Positions 34,469-47,419 of a stretch of 64,000 bases of DNA are shown here, piece by piece. The stretch covers positions 36,307,511-36,371,510 of the forward strand of contig NC_056000.1 in the NCBI RefSeq assembly GCF_018446385.1, in the 5' to 3' direction. This DNA is from Zingiber officinale. Its lineage: Eukaryota; Streptophyta; Magnoliopsida; Zingiberales; Zingiberaceae. Both the position numbers and the translations under genes were made by a program. Every line of letters starts with the position of its first letter. Position 1 is the stretch's first letter. The notes under the pieces were generated by a model, which had not been told where the DNA came from, searched no databases, and was given only the letters and a program-made list of their open reading frames with translations.

Positions 34469-35583
34469 ACTCCCCCATACTTATTTTTGCACGTCTCAAG
34501 CAAGTGAAATAAAAATATGAAGCAACCAAAAACTCATCTCCCTATTAATTCCCTAGCAATACTCTGAAAACAGTAAAAGAAAGTTACCTAGGATCATCAA
34601 GTTTTAAGAATCAAGGTATTCATGGTTCCAATTCTCACATAAGTCAATAAGCATAGAAATTTCAATGAACTTGAATAGACTAAGCACGATAGAACCTCAC
34701 AAGGTGGATATATGCATTAATGCTCACATAAATAATAAATATGGAAGTGGAGCTCTCTCCAAAGCATTCATGACATTGTACTACCATATGCTTGCTTATT
34801 TTCTACTTTTCTACTACTGTAAACATAAGTACACATAAATCAAGAGGACTTATCATGAATAATAATGAAACCTCACATGTAAACAATAGAACAAGAAGGA
34901 TAGACAACAAAGGAATTCAAAGAGAATATGAGAGTATTGGGGTAATCAACATAAAGAATACAATCAAATACTATACTAAAAAACTCATCCAAACATCCAA
35001 CACACAACTCTCCTTGCACATTCTCAATGCGATATACATCAACCATTTATAACATCTCCAAAATACATCTGTATATTAACAATTTAAATCATGAGAATCT
35101 CTCGATAACAATGTCAAATGAGTATACATCAATCTTTTCATGGAGATGTTCCTTATTCATCATTAACAAAACAACAAATGCTTGAGAAAATTTTTTTTCC
35201 TCTCTTTTTATTCTTTTCCAATTTTTTTTCTTCTTCTTTGTTTTTTTTTCCTTTTTTTTTTTTTTGAGTACATAGAGAGATTTTTTTTTGCGACAAGCAA
35301 TCATCCATACAAATTTGCCTCCCCCCACACTAAAACTTGTCCATCTCGGACAATATAAATAATCATTTAAAACTCACAACAATAGGGGGCTAAAAATAAA
35401 CCAATAAAGATGTGATAAAGAAAATATAACTCATTATGCAATCACCCAATGCTCTCATCACATGACCAAGGAAAGAATGAATCGATAAATATATGATAGT
35501 AAAAATATAATGACAATGAAAAGATATGACAAGAGAGGTATAATGAAACATGAAAGCAATAGATGGAATGTTTACGGGTAATA

Positions 35584-37880
35584 TGTAACACCCGAAAATT
35601 CTCAAATTATTTTTAGAAATATTCTATGATTTTTCTGGAATTTTTAGATATTTTTCCGGAATTTTTCGAGTAGCGGAAGCAGCAAAAATAAATAGAACCG
35701 CAAAATAGCTTAGGCGGGAATCGAACCCGAGACCTATAGTTTAGGGATAATGTTAGTAACCAGTTGAACCCAGCAGGGCCGTGCTGAAAGGAAAGGGGAT
35801 CAATTATATTTATAATTGGTTTGGCCGAGTTAATTAATTAGTATAAATAGGAAAACATAAGTTGGTTTGATTTTATTTTGTGTTGGTTCGGCAACTCTCC
35901 TCACAAAACCTCACGCCACCTTCTCCTCTCAAACCCTCACGTCGGCGCCCCTCCTCTTCCTCCTTCTCACGGCACACCAAGCCCCAAGGGCCAAGGGAAC
36001 TTCTTCCGGCGAGATCTTCGATACGAGGACGTTCCCCTTAGCGAGAAGAACACGTAGACGCGAGCGGATCGTCGAGAAGATCATCTCCACCGGAGTTCTT
36101 GCGAATAGAATCGTAAGAAATTACGAATAGGAGGTAAGAAACCCCTCACCTGCAGTATAATAGCTCCGTTTGATTTCTTACGCATTAGTTTTAGCTATAT
36201 GCAGTTTTTTCGGCGCTTAGGGTGTGTTTAAACCCTCCTCGAGGATTAGGGATCTAGTTGAGCACCTCTAGACGGGCCGGACACGTTGTTCTCCTTTAGT
36301 TGGAGATTCTAGACATTGTCGGGTGCCTAGAGGTGACCTCCCTATTAGAGGAGAGAGTTGGAGCACACCAAGTGTTCGGTAAAATGTTAGTGTAGCTAAA
36401 TACCACCTCAGTTATGTTTAGTAGCTCAATTAAATGCATTAGAAGCGTTTAAAACAGTAAATCAGTGTATTTTAGCTTATATGGGACTACGGTCCAATGG
36501 GTGGGCTCCCATAGTCGCCTCTAGGTTCAGACAACCTAGCTCTAGGTTTAGATAACCTAGAAACAGCAAGTTAGAACAGTTAGCTATATTCAGTATTTTA
36601 TTTTCAGTGGCACTGTACTGGATCAGATATCCATTGGGTTGGACTCCCACAGTCGTCCCTAGGTTTAGATAACCTAGTTAACCCTACTAAATTCGGGACT
36701 TGCAAACCCGGGTCTAGTTAGGGATGCGCGCACAGCAAGTACAGTTGCCAGGCCCAAATAGCATGATTATGTATTTTCACTTATATCTATTAGCTTTCAA
36801 AGTTTATTCAGATATGTGACTACAGCATCAGAACAGCACTAGTTTAGCTCAAGTATAGTTTCAGTTTCAGTTCGATTTTCAGCATAGTTTATTCTAGTTG
36901 ATGCTATGATATGATTATATGCTTAGTTTATGATGCATGCCATGTTTCTGTGTTTATACCATGTTTCAGTATGCCATGCTCTAATAAGCTCAATGCATGT
37001 TTTCAAATAACATGATTTCCAAAGCATATTTGCATCGCTTGCATGTTTTTGTGAGGTAGATGGTTTCTTACTAAGCTCTTTAGCTTACAGGTACTACTTT
37101 TCTTATACTGCAGATACAGGTAAAAGAAAAGTGGACTAGCGGAGGCTGGATGACAATGCTATGGAGGTGTGTGTGTGCAAGGGGTTTGGAATAAAGATCC
37201 TAGGGGTCGAAACAGTTTAATTTCAGCATTTACGTTGTTAGTTTATTTATGGTTTAGTCCTTAGCTAGTTAAATGTTTTAATCCAGTAAAACTATGCACT
37301 ATTCAGTTCGTCCAGTTTAGGACGCATGTAGATTAATGTTAGATTGTTTTTCATATATCTAGAACCTATGTCTGTGAGTTGTAGTACGTTCCAGTGCTTG
37401 AAATTTCTAAAATCAGAAACTCTGATTTCATATCAGAGTTGGATCGGTCTGCCGACCGATCCGTTGCAGTATCAGGGTTCTGGATCGGTCAGCCGACCGA
37501 TCCAGAGGCATACAGTATGCTACTGTATGCTATCTGATCGGTCTGCAGACCGATCCAGACACACCTGGATCGGTCCGCAGACCGATCCAGCCTCTACTGG
37601 ATCGGTCCCCAGACCGATCCAGCCAGTGTTCGCGTGGGGGTCAGTGGATCGTTCCACGGACCGATCCAAAGCTCCAGTTTCACCTCCTCCTCAGTATAGC
37701 TATGAATATCTAGAAGGTAGTTGGATATGAAATCTCACTCTCACAGAGTTAACAGAGGCAACTACAATAGTTTAGTAAAATTTTATTTTACCCAGTTTCC
37801 GCACAGTACAGCACAGTAGTTTCAATAGTTAATGTAGCGATCCGGCTCACAGTTTAGTACTCAGGAGCTGGGTCGTTACA
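35584..37880 (+). mobile_element. Solo LTR of the Z (Tekay-like) family, plus orientation
   Basis: Begins TGTAACACCCGAAAATTCTC and ends GAGCTGGGTCGTTACA, the reverse complement of the ends of Z's LTRs. It is flanked by TAATA on both sides (35579-35583 and 37881-37885), a perfect 5-bp duplication. At 2297 bp it is a full LTR without an interior, the product of recombination between two LTRs. It has its own dyad cluster (37437-37675) and a tRNA-like arm (35716-35728). Confidence 0.92.
37437..37675. repeat. Dyad cluster in the Z-family solo LTR
   Basis: Six units GGATCGGTC - 4 bp - GACCGATCC, at intervals of about 25-50 bp, with a variable 4-bp centre (TGCC, AGCC, TGCA, CGCA, CCCA, ACGG). Confidence 0.92.
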
Positions 37881-38879
37881 TAATAACAACAAAGTAGAGG
37901 AACAACTAAGAGATCAACAAGAAAATTTGCCCCTATCATATTCATGCAAGCTTATGTTACCATAATTTCAAAAAGAATCAAAGCAAGTTCTAGAGTGTCA
38001 AGTATCACAACTGCTATCACACACAAAAGGATTAAGGATAAGCATGGCAACAACCTCACTAGGTGAATAACCAAATATCATACATAATCTAATAAGATAG
38101 AGTCCATCGCCACAACAAATGACTAATGCAATTAATGTACCCAACCATACCAAGGAAACCAAAACTTGATAGTCCAACTTAACTGTCTTTTACGATTCTC
38201 AAAGTATTATAAAGGGACATGTAGGGAGATATGAATCAAAATCAAGCAAGGTATATACAAGACAAAACAAAGTGCAAAATAAGAAAACAAAGTATAGAAA
38301 CAAACTATAGAAGCAAAAAAGCATGCAAGTATAAAGACAAAGGAAAGCAAGAAAAGGAAAGGAAAGAAATGAACTCCCCTTTATTCCTAGTGGCTGAAGA
38401 CGATTCAGAAGTAGAAGCCACCTCTGCAATGCGGTAACAACTTGAGGACAAATTCATCATGGCGGTTGGAGAAGATTCAATTTGAGCATCCAACCCGGAA
38501 GTGGAGTGATTCGTGCTAAGGAGAGAATTTCTTCTTCCACCATTTTCTCTTTAGTTCCTGGTGGCTGGAGATGGTTCAGTAAAAGTATCCAATCCAAGGG
38601 CCTGTAAAAACCTGCAAGGCCAAGGACAGAACGCACCTTCCACACACATGTGGGGTAAGGAAGAGATGAAACAATATCAAACTTAGACAAGCATGAATCC
38701 AATTATGAGTCACATCCAATAAAATCAATATTAGGAACCTCTATGGAATTCTCTAAAAGATCACAAGAAATACTAATCTTGCTGTGCTGAAATGTACCTG
38801 GAGATTCTAGAATAATGGATGTGACTTCCTCTTCAAGTACTGGCTCTAGTGATTCTGCTACCAATGGGAGTGATTCCTA

Positions 38880-39960
38880 GGGCTATGCTTCTATAGCATA
38901 AGTCCCTACACTCTTATCATCAGGTGGTCGTGCAATAAAAATAGGTGATTCTTGGGACATTGCTTCCACCATGCAAGTCCCTACACTTTCCTTATCAACA
39001 AATGTATAATCATGCTCAGCTGCCTCCTCAATATCACCACCAACACCTACATCAACAATATCTGCAACAACAATATTTTCATCAGAGTTAGGATCAACTA
39101 CAACTATATTATCACAGCACACAAAATCAGAGGAGTTTTGTAGAGCTTTAGGATTAGGATCAGGGTTGTCACAAGTTCTATAATCCATCTCTTCACTAGA
39201 TAGTTGTGCTTGTCGCTGGCTGATGGATGTTGCAATTTGATCTAGGTACATCTGACAATTTTGTAGTGATGTTTCATTTCTTTGTTGAGACTAGATATAT
39301 GCCTCTTGTTGTTGCTGCATTTGTTGTATAACCTCCTTTAGATCTTGAAATTCTGATTGACTAGGGGCATGAACTTCTTCAGTGAACCCTTAAAATGTTC
39401 TCCAAGGTACTGGATCGAATTGCTGGACCGAATGTGACTATATGGGCATAGTATCATCCTGAAATCCTTGTGGCCTCTGATATGATGGAAAAGATTGATC
39501 CAATTGTTGTTTCTCATTCCCATACATGAAATTTTTATGGTCCATCCGATCTGAATTATAACACTGAGGATGCTCAATAGCATGTTGTTGTGTATTCCCA
39601 CACTGCTCAGGAATCTCTTAGGGTTGATAGTATTGGGGTAGAAGCTGGGGTTTAAAGTACTAAGTCGAATAATTACCCCAGTCATGACTATAGGTACTAG
39701 GAGCTAGATCATATGCCTCTTGATATTGATGTTGGAAATATTAGGGTTCCATAGGAAATCTAGCAGTCTTTTGAATGAGATGGCATATAGCAACTGGATG
39801 CGATGGACTGCCACAATTAGTACATATGTGCCTTACTTACCCAATATCCAATTTGTGACATTCATTGAAACCCCCAAATTGCTAAGAATAAAGATCCATG
39901 CTAAACTGAAAGAATTGTCTTGGTCTTACACTGAAACTCTAACAGACAAGATTAGAAGAC
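38880..39960 (-). pseudogene. Gag remnant of X
   Basis: Minus-strand fragments: QFGGFNECHKLDIG, a knuckle-like CTNCGSPSHPVAIC (C-X2-C-X4-H-X4-C, near 39790-39840), then ISQRQAQLSSEEMDYRT and acidic tail residues. This is the order seen in OTA-clade Gag. Several stops interrupt it. Downstream (about 38199-38700) repeated non-coding blocks follow. Confidence 0.55.
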
Positions 39961-40115
39961 ACAGGAGCATATGATATCAAATACATGGATATATGAACAT
40001 TAAAACCCCTGACAGTTTTTAAAATTTTTATAAGAATATAAGAAGCAATCCTAAAATTATCAAACACCACTACAATTCTTCGGTAATGGCGCCAAAATTT
40101 GATTACGGGCTCTAG

Positions 40116-40209
40116 TGTCGGGCTACAGGAGCTTATCAAATTATAATTAAAGTCACCAAACCCCTCTACACTAAAGTAGAATAGAGATGACTCGGGTCAT
40201 CTCACAAGG
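40116..40209 (-). repeat. 5' LTR of X, distal piece
   Basis: TGTCGGGCTACAGGAGCTTATC..., matching 33047-33140. It is cut by Z and continues at 58345. Confidence 0.88.
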
Positions 40210-40368
40210 TGTAACGACCCGCCTCCTACTGACTAGGCTGCGAGGCCGATCGCTACAGTTATGCTGTGCTAAATTACTATTGCGGAAATATGGATTTATT
40301 AAAATTTTGCTAAACTAATTACCGTAAAATCTGAACTTAACATTATAAGTGTACCTAGGAGTTGTACA
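40210..40368 (-). repeat. 3' LTR of Z, distal piece
   Basis: The first 159 bp on the plus strand, matching 55981-56139. Element Y is inserted after GTACA at 40364-40368. The rest of the LTR is 48950-51189. Confidence 0.92.
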
Positions 40369-42784
40369 TGTTGGTCGCTACTTGGAAAACCTAGAGGTTC
40401 TACTGTACAAAAATTTTGTACAAAGGTCTGAACCTTTTTCCTAGCTACCATGTGTTCTTTTAAATTAAATTTTGGATCGCCTGCGGAACTTAACACGTTT
40501 GATCCAAAACTTAATCTATTTGTTCTTTTAGGTTTAGACTTGGATCTCCTGCGGAACTTAACACGTTCGATCCAAATCACCTTAAGTTATTAATTCCATT
40601 AAATATTAATTTCCATAATTGGTTCCCAGTACTGACGTGGCGAGGCACATGACCTTCTTGGATATGGGAGCAACCACCACCGACTAGACAAAACCTTTTA
40701 TGGAAAGCTAATATTTAATTTCCTAAAATAACTTTAGGTTAACAGAAAGGAACAATCAAATCACAAGGAAAAATAAATCAAAAGAACACAACATCGAAAA
40801 ACATATTCGAAATACTAGAATCGTAAGCCTCTTGTATTTGGTATTATTTCCAAAAATAACTAGTATGATGCGGAAAGAAAAATTACTAGTTATACCTTTT
40901 AGAAAGACCTCTTGATCTTCTACCGTATTCCTCTTCTAACCTCGGACGTTGTGTGGGCAACGATCTTCCAAGATGAGAAACCACCAAACACCTTCTTCTC
41001 CTCCTAGCTAGGTTCGGCCAAAACAAGAAAGCTTCACCAAGGAAGAAGAAAAAAACACTAACTAAGCTCCAAGGGATGCAAGCTTTCTCTCCTTCTTCTT
41101 CTTCTTCTTCAAGTAGTATCCGGCCACCACAAGAGCTCCAAGGGAGATGAAGAATTCGGCCACCACAAAGAGGAAGAAAGAAAGAGAGGATGGCCGGCCA
41201 CAACACCAAGGAAAAGAGGGAGAGAACAATAGAAGTTGTCACCCATGAAGGCACCCCTACCCCTTCTTTTATATTCCTTGGCTTTGGCAAATAAGGAAAT
41301 TTATTTATAATAAAATTTCCTTAACTTTCCTTGACAACAATTAATTAAGAAAAATTTAATAAAATTTCTTAATCAATTAATCATGGCCGGCCACCTTAAA
41401 TAGAAAAATTAGGAGAGTTTCAATCAACAATTAAAACTTCCTTATTTGTCTTTGGAAATTTTAAAAAATAAAATTTCCCTTTATAATCCCTTCATGGTTG
41501 ATAAAAAGAAATTTCTATAATTTTAATTTTTCAACATGTGAATAATTTTCAAAGAGAAAAAATAAAATATCTTTCCAATCTACAAATAAGGAAAGAGATC
41601 TAATCTCTTTCTTTAATCTTTTGTAGATCCTTTTAAGAGAGATATTTTAATTTTAATTCTCTTTAATAAATTATATCTTCCACATAATAAAAATTAAAAT
41701 TAAAATTCTTTTTAATTTTATAATGGCCGGCCCCCTCTAGCTTGGGTTCAAGCTAGGGCCGGCCACCCATAAACCAAGCTTAGGCCGGCCCTAGCTTGAT
41801 TCCCAAGCTAGCTTGGCCGGCCCCCTTTAGGTGGGTATAGAAGGTGGGTATAGGTGGGTATAGTACTTTATAAATAAGAGGCTACGATAGGGACCGAGAG
41901 GAGGAATTAGTTTTGGTCTCCCGATAAAATTAAGCATCCCGTGTTCGCCCCGAACACACAACATAATTTTATCAATAATAATTCATTCCACTAGAGAACT
42001 ATTATTGAACTACCGCACCAATCCCAAATTACATTTTTGGGCTCCTTCTTATTATGAGTGTGTTAGTCTCCCTGTGTTTAAGATATCGAATGTCCACTAA
42101 TTAAGTGAGTTACTAACAACTCATTTAATTAATATCTTAGTCCAAGAGTAGTACCACTCAACCTTATCGTCATGTCGGACTAAGTCCACCTGCAGGGTTT
42201 AACATGACAATCCTTATGAGCTCCTCTTGGGGACATTATCAACCTAGTATCTCTAGGACACAATTTCCTTCTATAATCAACAACACACACTATAAGTGAT
42301 ATCATTTCCCAACTTATCGGGCTTATTGATTCATCGAACTAAATCTCACCCATTGATAAATTAAAGAAATAAATATCAAATATATGTGCTTGTTATTATA
42401 TTAGGATTAAGAGCACACACTTCCATAATAACTGAGGTCTTTGTTCCTTCATAAAGTCAGTATAAAAGGAACGACCTCAAATGGTCCTACTCAATACACT
42501 CTAAGTGTACTAGTGTAATTATATAGTTAAGATAAACTAATACCTAATTACACTACGACCTTCCAATGGTTTGTTCCTTTCCATCTTGGTTGTGAGCTAC
42601 TGTTTATAATTTATAAGGAACCGATAACATGATCTTCTGTGTGTGTCACCACACACCATGTTATCTACAATATAAATTAATTGAGCAACTACATTTATCG
42701 TAAATGTAGACATTTGACCAATGTGATTCTTATTTCTAGATAAATATTTATACCAAAAGCAGACTTTTAGTATACATCCTAACA
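40369..42784 (-). repeat. 3' LTR of Y (full length)
   Basis: 2416 bp. It contains several GGCCGGCC sites and inverted AAGCTTGG/CCAAGCTT-type stretches (41700-41830) and a (CTT)n tract near 41090-41111. The 134-codon frame at 40886-41290 lies wholly in the LTR, is repeated in the other LTR, and has no recognisable domain. Confidence 0.92.
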
Positions 42785-42798
42785 ATCTCCCACTTATA
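42785..42798 (-). other. Polypurine tract of Y
   Basis: AAGTGGGAGAT on the minus strand, next to the LTR start TGTTAGGATG. Confidence 0.85.
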
Positions 42799-43249
42799 CT
42801 AAAAGACTAAGCTACCATATCTGCTGCCATACATTTGATTCCCAACCCTTCAACATGCCCATCAAAAGCTCTTGCCTTAAGGACCTTAGTGAAAGGATCT
42901 ATAGGTCATCACCTAATGTAATCTAGGCAGCAACAACTTCTCCTCGTTTATATGATTTCTCGTATTGGGTGGTACTTGCGCTCTATTGTGTTTACTTGCC
43001 TTATAGACTTATGTTTTCTTCGAGTTTGCTACTGCACCAATATTATTACAATAAATTGTAATAATCTTTGGACAAACCAGAAATCATATCTAAGTCTATC
43101 TTGAGGTTATTGAGTCATTCAGCTTTTATGACTACCTCAGAGGTTTGCCATATACTCAGCTTCTATGGTGGAGTCCAGAAAAACACCTATGCTTCTCACT
43201 CTTCCATTTTTATGACTTTACCTCCTAAAGTAAACACAAAACCCCGAGG

Positions 43250-45700
43250 TTGACTTACTATTGTCCCTATCCGACTGGAAGTCAAAATCCGTTCAACCTA
43301 CAGGGTCCAAATTAACTGCCTTGTAAGCTAGCATATAATCTCTAGTGCCTCTAAGGTACTTCAATATATGCTTTACTGCAGTCCAATGTCCTTGTCCAGG
43401 GTTACTTTGATATCTCCTAACTATGCCCACGGTAAAATAGATATCTAGTCTCGTACACAGCATTGTATACATTAGGCTTCCCACATCCGAAGCATAAGGA
43501 ACTGCCTTCATGTCCTTTATCTCCTTTGATGTCTACGGAGACATTTCTTTAGATAAAGTTACTCCATGCTAAAAGGTAAGAAACCTTTCTTGGAGTTTTG
43601 CATGCTTAAAACGAGCAAGGATTTTTTTCGATATATGAAGCTTGGGATAATTAAAATATTTTTTTCTTGTGATCCTTTATTACTTTGATCCCAAGAATAT
43701 ATTCATTCTCCCAAGTCCTTCATATCGAATTGTTTGGGCAACCATACCCTTACTTCTGACAACATTTTGATATTGTTTCCAACTACCAAAAATGTTATCT
43801 ACGTATAGTACAAGAAATATCACCACGTTTCCATCACACCTTTTGTATACACAAGACTTATCCGGTTACTAAATAAATCCATAGGTCTGGATTCCTTTGA
43901 TAAACCGGATGTTCTAAGACTTTGAAGCTTTGCCTCAGTCCATAGACTGATTGAACTTGCACACAAAATGCTCTTTGCCCTTTGCAATGAACCCTTCTGG
44001 TTGCTTTGTATGGATGCTTTTTTCAAGACTTCTATTAAGGAATGTTGTCTTGACATCCTATTGCCAAATAGATAAAAGAATCCGGATAGACTTAAGCATG
44101 ACTACCAGTGAAAAAGTTTCCTTTTTCATCAAGCCTTGCTTTGAAAGTTTCCACCTTCCTGTCTATCCATCTTTTCCTATTGTAGACCTATTTTCACCCA
44201 TTGGCTTTTACACCATCTGGTGGTTCTATAAGCTTCCAGATTTGATTAGAATACATATATTCTAATTCTGTATTCACTGTTCTTTGCCAAGATGCTGCAT
44301 CTTTATCTTGGAGTGCTTTATCATATTTCTGGGATCAGACTCATGTTCATTTGGGATCAAGTCCAAAAACTCTCCCAAAACATGAATCTTTTTGGTTGTT
44401 TGACAACCCTCCCACTACGATGATGCATTGTCTATAATTGTGTATCAATTTTGATACGTGTTGCAGTTTCTTGTGATATTTCATCTTGTACAGTTGGTAC
44501 TAGATTAGACATGTCCTTTATAATTTCTTTAAGAACAAATTTACTTATGAGCTTGTGGTTTATTACATAGTCCTTTTCTAAAAATCGGTTATTGATGCTA
44601 ACAATAACCTTCTGATTTTTAAGACTATAAACCTACTTTCATTTTTCTAGGATAACTTACAAACAAGTGAATTCCTGTCCAACTTATCATTGTCTCTCTT
44701 CAGCATATGTGCTGGACTACCTGAATCCGAATATGCTTCAAAATAGGCTTATGCCTATTTAGCAATTCTATGTGAGTAGAGAGTTCTGACTTTGGAAGGT
44801 ACTATGTTCACTTCCGTTTCCAGAGTATATCCTTAAAATGAATTTGGTAATTTTTCAAATAACTCATCATCAATCTACTTATTTCCATAAGAGTCCTATA
44901 TCTTCCTTTTTCTACACCATTCTGTAGGGGTGTACCAGGTGTAGTTAGTTGGGATTGAATCTCTACTTTTGATAAGTGACTCCTAAATTCTCCCAAGAGG
45001 TACTTGCCACTACGATCTCACCGTAGTGTCTTGATATTTTACTTTGACGTTTCTCCACATCAGCCTCGTACTCTTTGAACTAATCAAAGCACTTAGACTT
45101 GCGACACATCAAGTAAATGTATCCGTATCTTGAATAGTTGTCTATAAAATAGACGAAATATTCGATACTAACTCTTGTCATAGAATCACACAAATCAGAA
45201 TGAACCTATTCCTATGTATCTTTGGCTCCATACCCCTTATACTTAAAAGCTTCTTGGTTATTTTTCCTTCCAAGTAAGACTCGCAGGTTGGAAAGATTTC
45301 CACTACCAATGAACCCAAAAGTTCATCAGCTACCAATGAATCCTACTCAAGTTAATATAACCTAGCCTTAAATGCCAAAGATATAAATGGTTCATTTCCG
45401 AAGGTTGCTTTCTCTTAAAATTAGAAGATGTGTTACTAATTTCCATTTGTTGCATCGTGGGATTTATAAATTGCCAACCAACGTACCAGAATAGATATTT
45501 TTCCTATTTTCTCGATAACAACTTTGTTATCAAAATAAACACAATATTTATTCTTTAGAAACTGAAATAAATTTCTTTCTAAAGTTGGTACTTAAAAACA
45601 ATTTCTTAAAATCCATGTTTTATTCCTATCAAAGGATAAACATCTCCCACTGCAACAGTTGCTACTTTTACAGCAATTCCCATGTGAACGGTGATTTATT
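43250..45700 (-). pseudogene. Decayed Copia pol of Y (integrase, reverse transcriptase, RNase H)
   Basis: Integrase-core fragment QSQLTTPGTPLQNGVEKG with RTLMEISRLMMSYL at 44808-44996. A reverse-transcriptase part with QNKKGSL-like and LYTKGVMETW-like segments lies at 43820-44056. The RNase H entrance YASDVGSLMYTMLCTRLDI with WTAVKHILKYLRGTRDYML is at 43293-43511. These are in different frames with many stops, so no active polymerase is encoded. Confidence 0.8.
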
Positions 45701-47404
45701 TTCATTTAGTTGTCAGGTTTCCTGGAACCCTGCAATGAATTGCGGACATGATTAATGGCATCTGTATCTACACTCCAGGTTCTGGTAGATAACACCACTA
45801 AACATGTTTCAACTAATGAATTAAATACACCTATATTGTTCTTAGTTCTAAGAAGGCAGACTACCTTAATGTCCAAGTCCTATTTCCAATCATTACAATT
45901 GGGACTACTAAGTCTTTTCTATAGTATAACAACTAGGGGATTCACAAACATTCTAAATCATAAGAATCACAAAAATATTTGGTCAAGATCAATTCCTTAA
46001 ATCCCCATGAATTTTGTATGCCACGATAGTGTGGACGTATACAAAAACAAAGAGGAGATTTTATCCATTAATTTTATTATCTCATCAACTTTACTTTATG
46101 ACGAATAAAATTAATAGTTGATCTGTCTTTGATCAAATATTTGGTCAAAACTTTTGAATTTAAAATAACATTGATTCCTCAAACAATATTATTTAAATTC
46201 ACCAACACCTCAAACACCGTGAATTTTGCATGCCACGATAGTGTGGACGTATACAAAATTTAAACATTTGTAAGAGGAGGGTTTTACCCATTAATTATCT
46301 TGTCAATAAGTCTTTATGGCAAAATAAAATTACCTCAAACACCGTGAATTTTGTATGCCACGATAGTGTGGACGTATACAAAATCAAACATTTGTTAGAG
46401 GAGTTTTTATTATCTTGTCAACCTATTTATTTGACAAATTAATAGTTGGTTTTCTTCGGTCACACAAATAATAGCAGTGACTCCGATGGGGAGGATACTA
46501 TTAGACGTGCCTAAGTGTATACCATTACTTGACACTAAGTCCATTAATAAGATTGTGCCCCTTCCGATGGGGAAGATCACACGCTCTTAATTAACTTCCT
46601 ATAGTCATCCAAAATGGAAGTTTAAGCTAGTGATCCGCAAACAAGCTCATCCGATATGGAGGAAGGCACTCAGAGCCAACGCGCAAGCTTGTTGCATCAC
46701 TTATAAACCAGTAATGAAGATCGTGGAATTTATTTAAAAATAAATTCCTCTCCCACTTAGTTATTTAAAGTGAGGAATTTTAACTATGCTAGCCTACTAA
46801 AACTGTATACTAACATACACACACAGCACAATATAAAAGCAATAAATAGAAAATCTAATTTTCAACTATTATGGCTTTTATCTATGGTTGTCCTCCGCGT
46901 GTTGTCATCCCAAGCTGCTGCCATATTTGGCCACCGCCACCGGGTCTAGATGTCGCATCCATCTTGCTCCTTGTTCCGCTGCGCCTCTGGTCGTCAAAAG
47001 GTTCCACGCCTTACAAGATTCGATCCGCGACATAAATAGAATTTTACATTTTTCGATCCTATATTCCTCGAAGGAATGTACATGTAAACTAGATCGAACA
47101 TAAAATAAAAAATTTACATCCATCAATCATATATTCCATAAAAGGAATGTACATGTAACTAGATCAAAAATAAAATCCTAATAAAACTAAATACAGCTCC
47201 TGCTGTATTTTATAATACAATCATGCACACACATATAATTGCCCTTGACTTGTCCAAGGGTCCAATCACACACATAAAAACTATAAGCCATAATAGTTGG
47301 ATCCTGCATCCACAAAGTTAGCACATCCTACTATTAACCTGCCTAAATTATGTATGACATGTGCATAATTTAAACTAATACCAAATACACAGAGGTAAAA
47401 CCCT
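45701..47404 (-). other. Gag-less interior of Y with repeats
   Basis: No Gag domain or zinc knuckle can be recognised where gag should be. Three copies of TGCCACGATAGTGTGGACG - TATACAAAA occur at 46008, 46218 and 46340, then CTCCGATGGGGAGGAT / CTTCCGATGGGGAAGAT blocks at 46480-46590. Non-coding as far as seen. Confidence 0.6.
46008..46440. repeat. Three-copy direct repeat in Y
   Basis: Each copy has GTGAATTTTG(T/C)ATGCC, then ACGATAGTGTGGACGTATAC, then AAAC-rich spacer and AGAGGAG. Spacing is about 210 and 122 bp. Confidence 0.88.
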
Positions 47405-47405
47405 A

Positions 47406-47417
47406 GCTCTGATACCA
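47406..47417 (-). other. Primer-binding site of Y
   Basis: TGGTATCAGAGC on the minus strand next to the 5' LTR, matching initiator tRNA-Met. Confidence 0.9.
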
Positions 47418-47419
47418 AT

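Noticed and set aside
35867..36130. 87-codon frame in the solo LTR, and related frames at 50576 and 57727
   Set aside because: They occur only as part of the LTR, are not conserved in frame among the three copies, and show no domain.
38457..38702. Reverse-transcriptase-like phrase KVRSVLGLAGFYRP in X
   Set aside because: Only about 14 residues match. The flanking sequence is unrelated repeats and no other polymerase motif is near, so I do not call a pol gene in X.
40886..41290. 134-codon frame, repeated at 47937-48248
   Set aside because: Both copies lie in the two LTRs of Y. The duplication is explained by the LTRs and gives no evidence for a gene.
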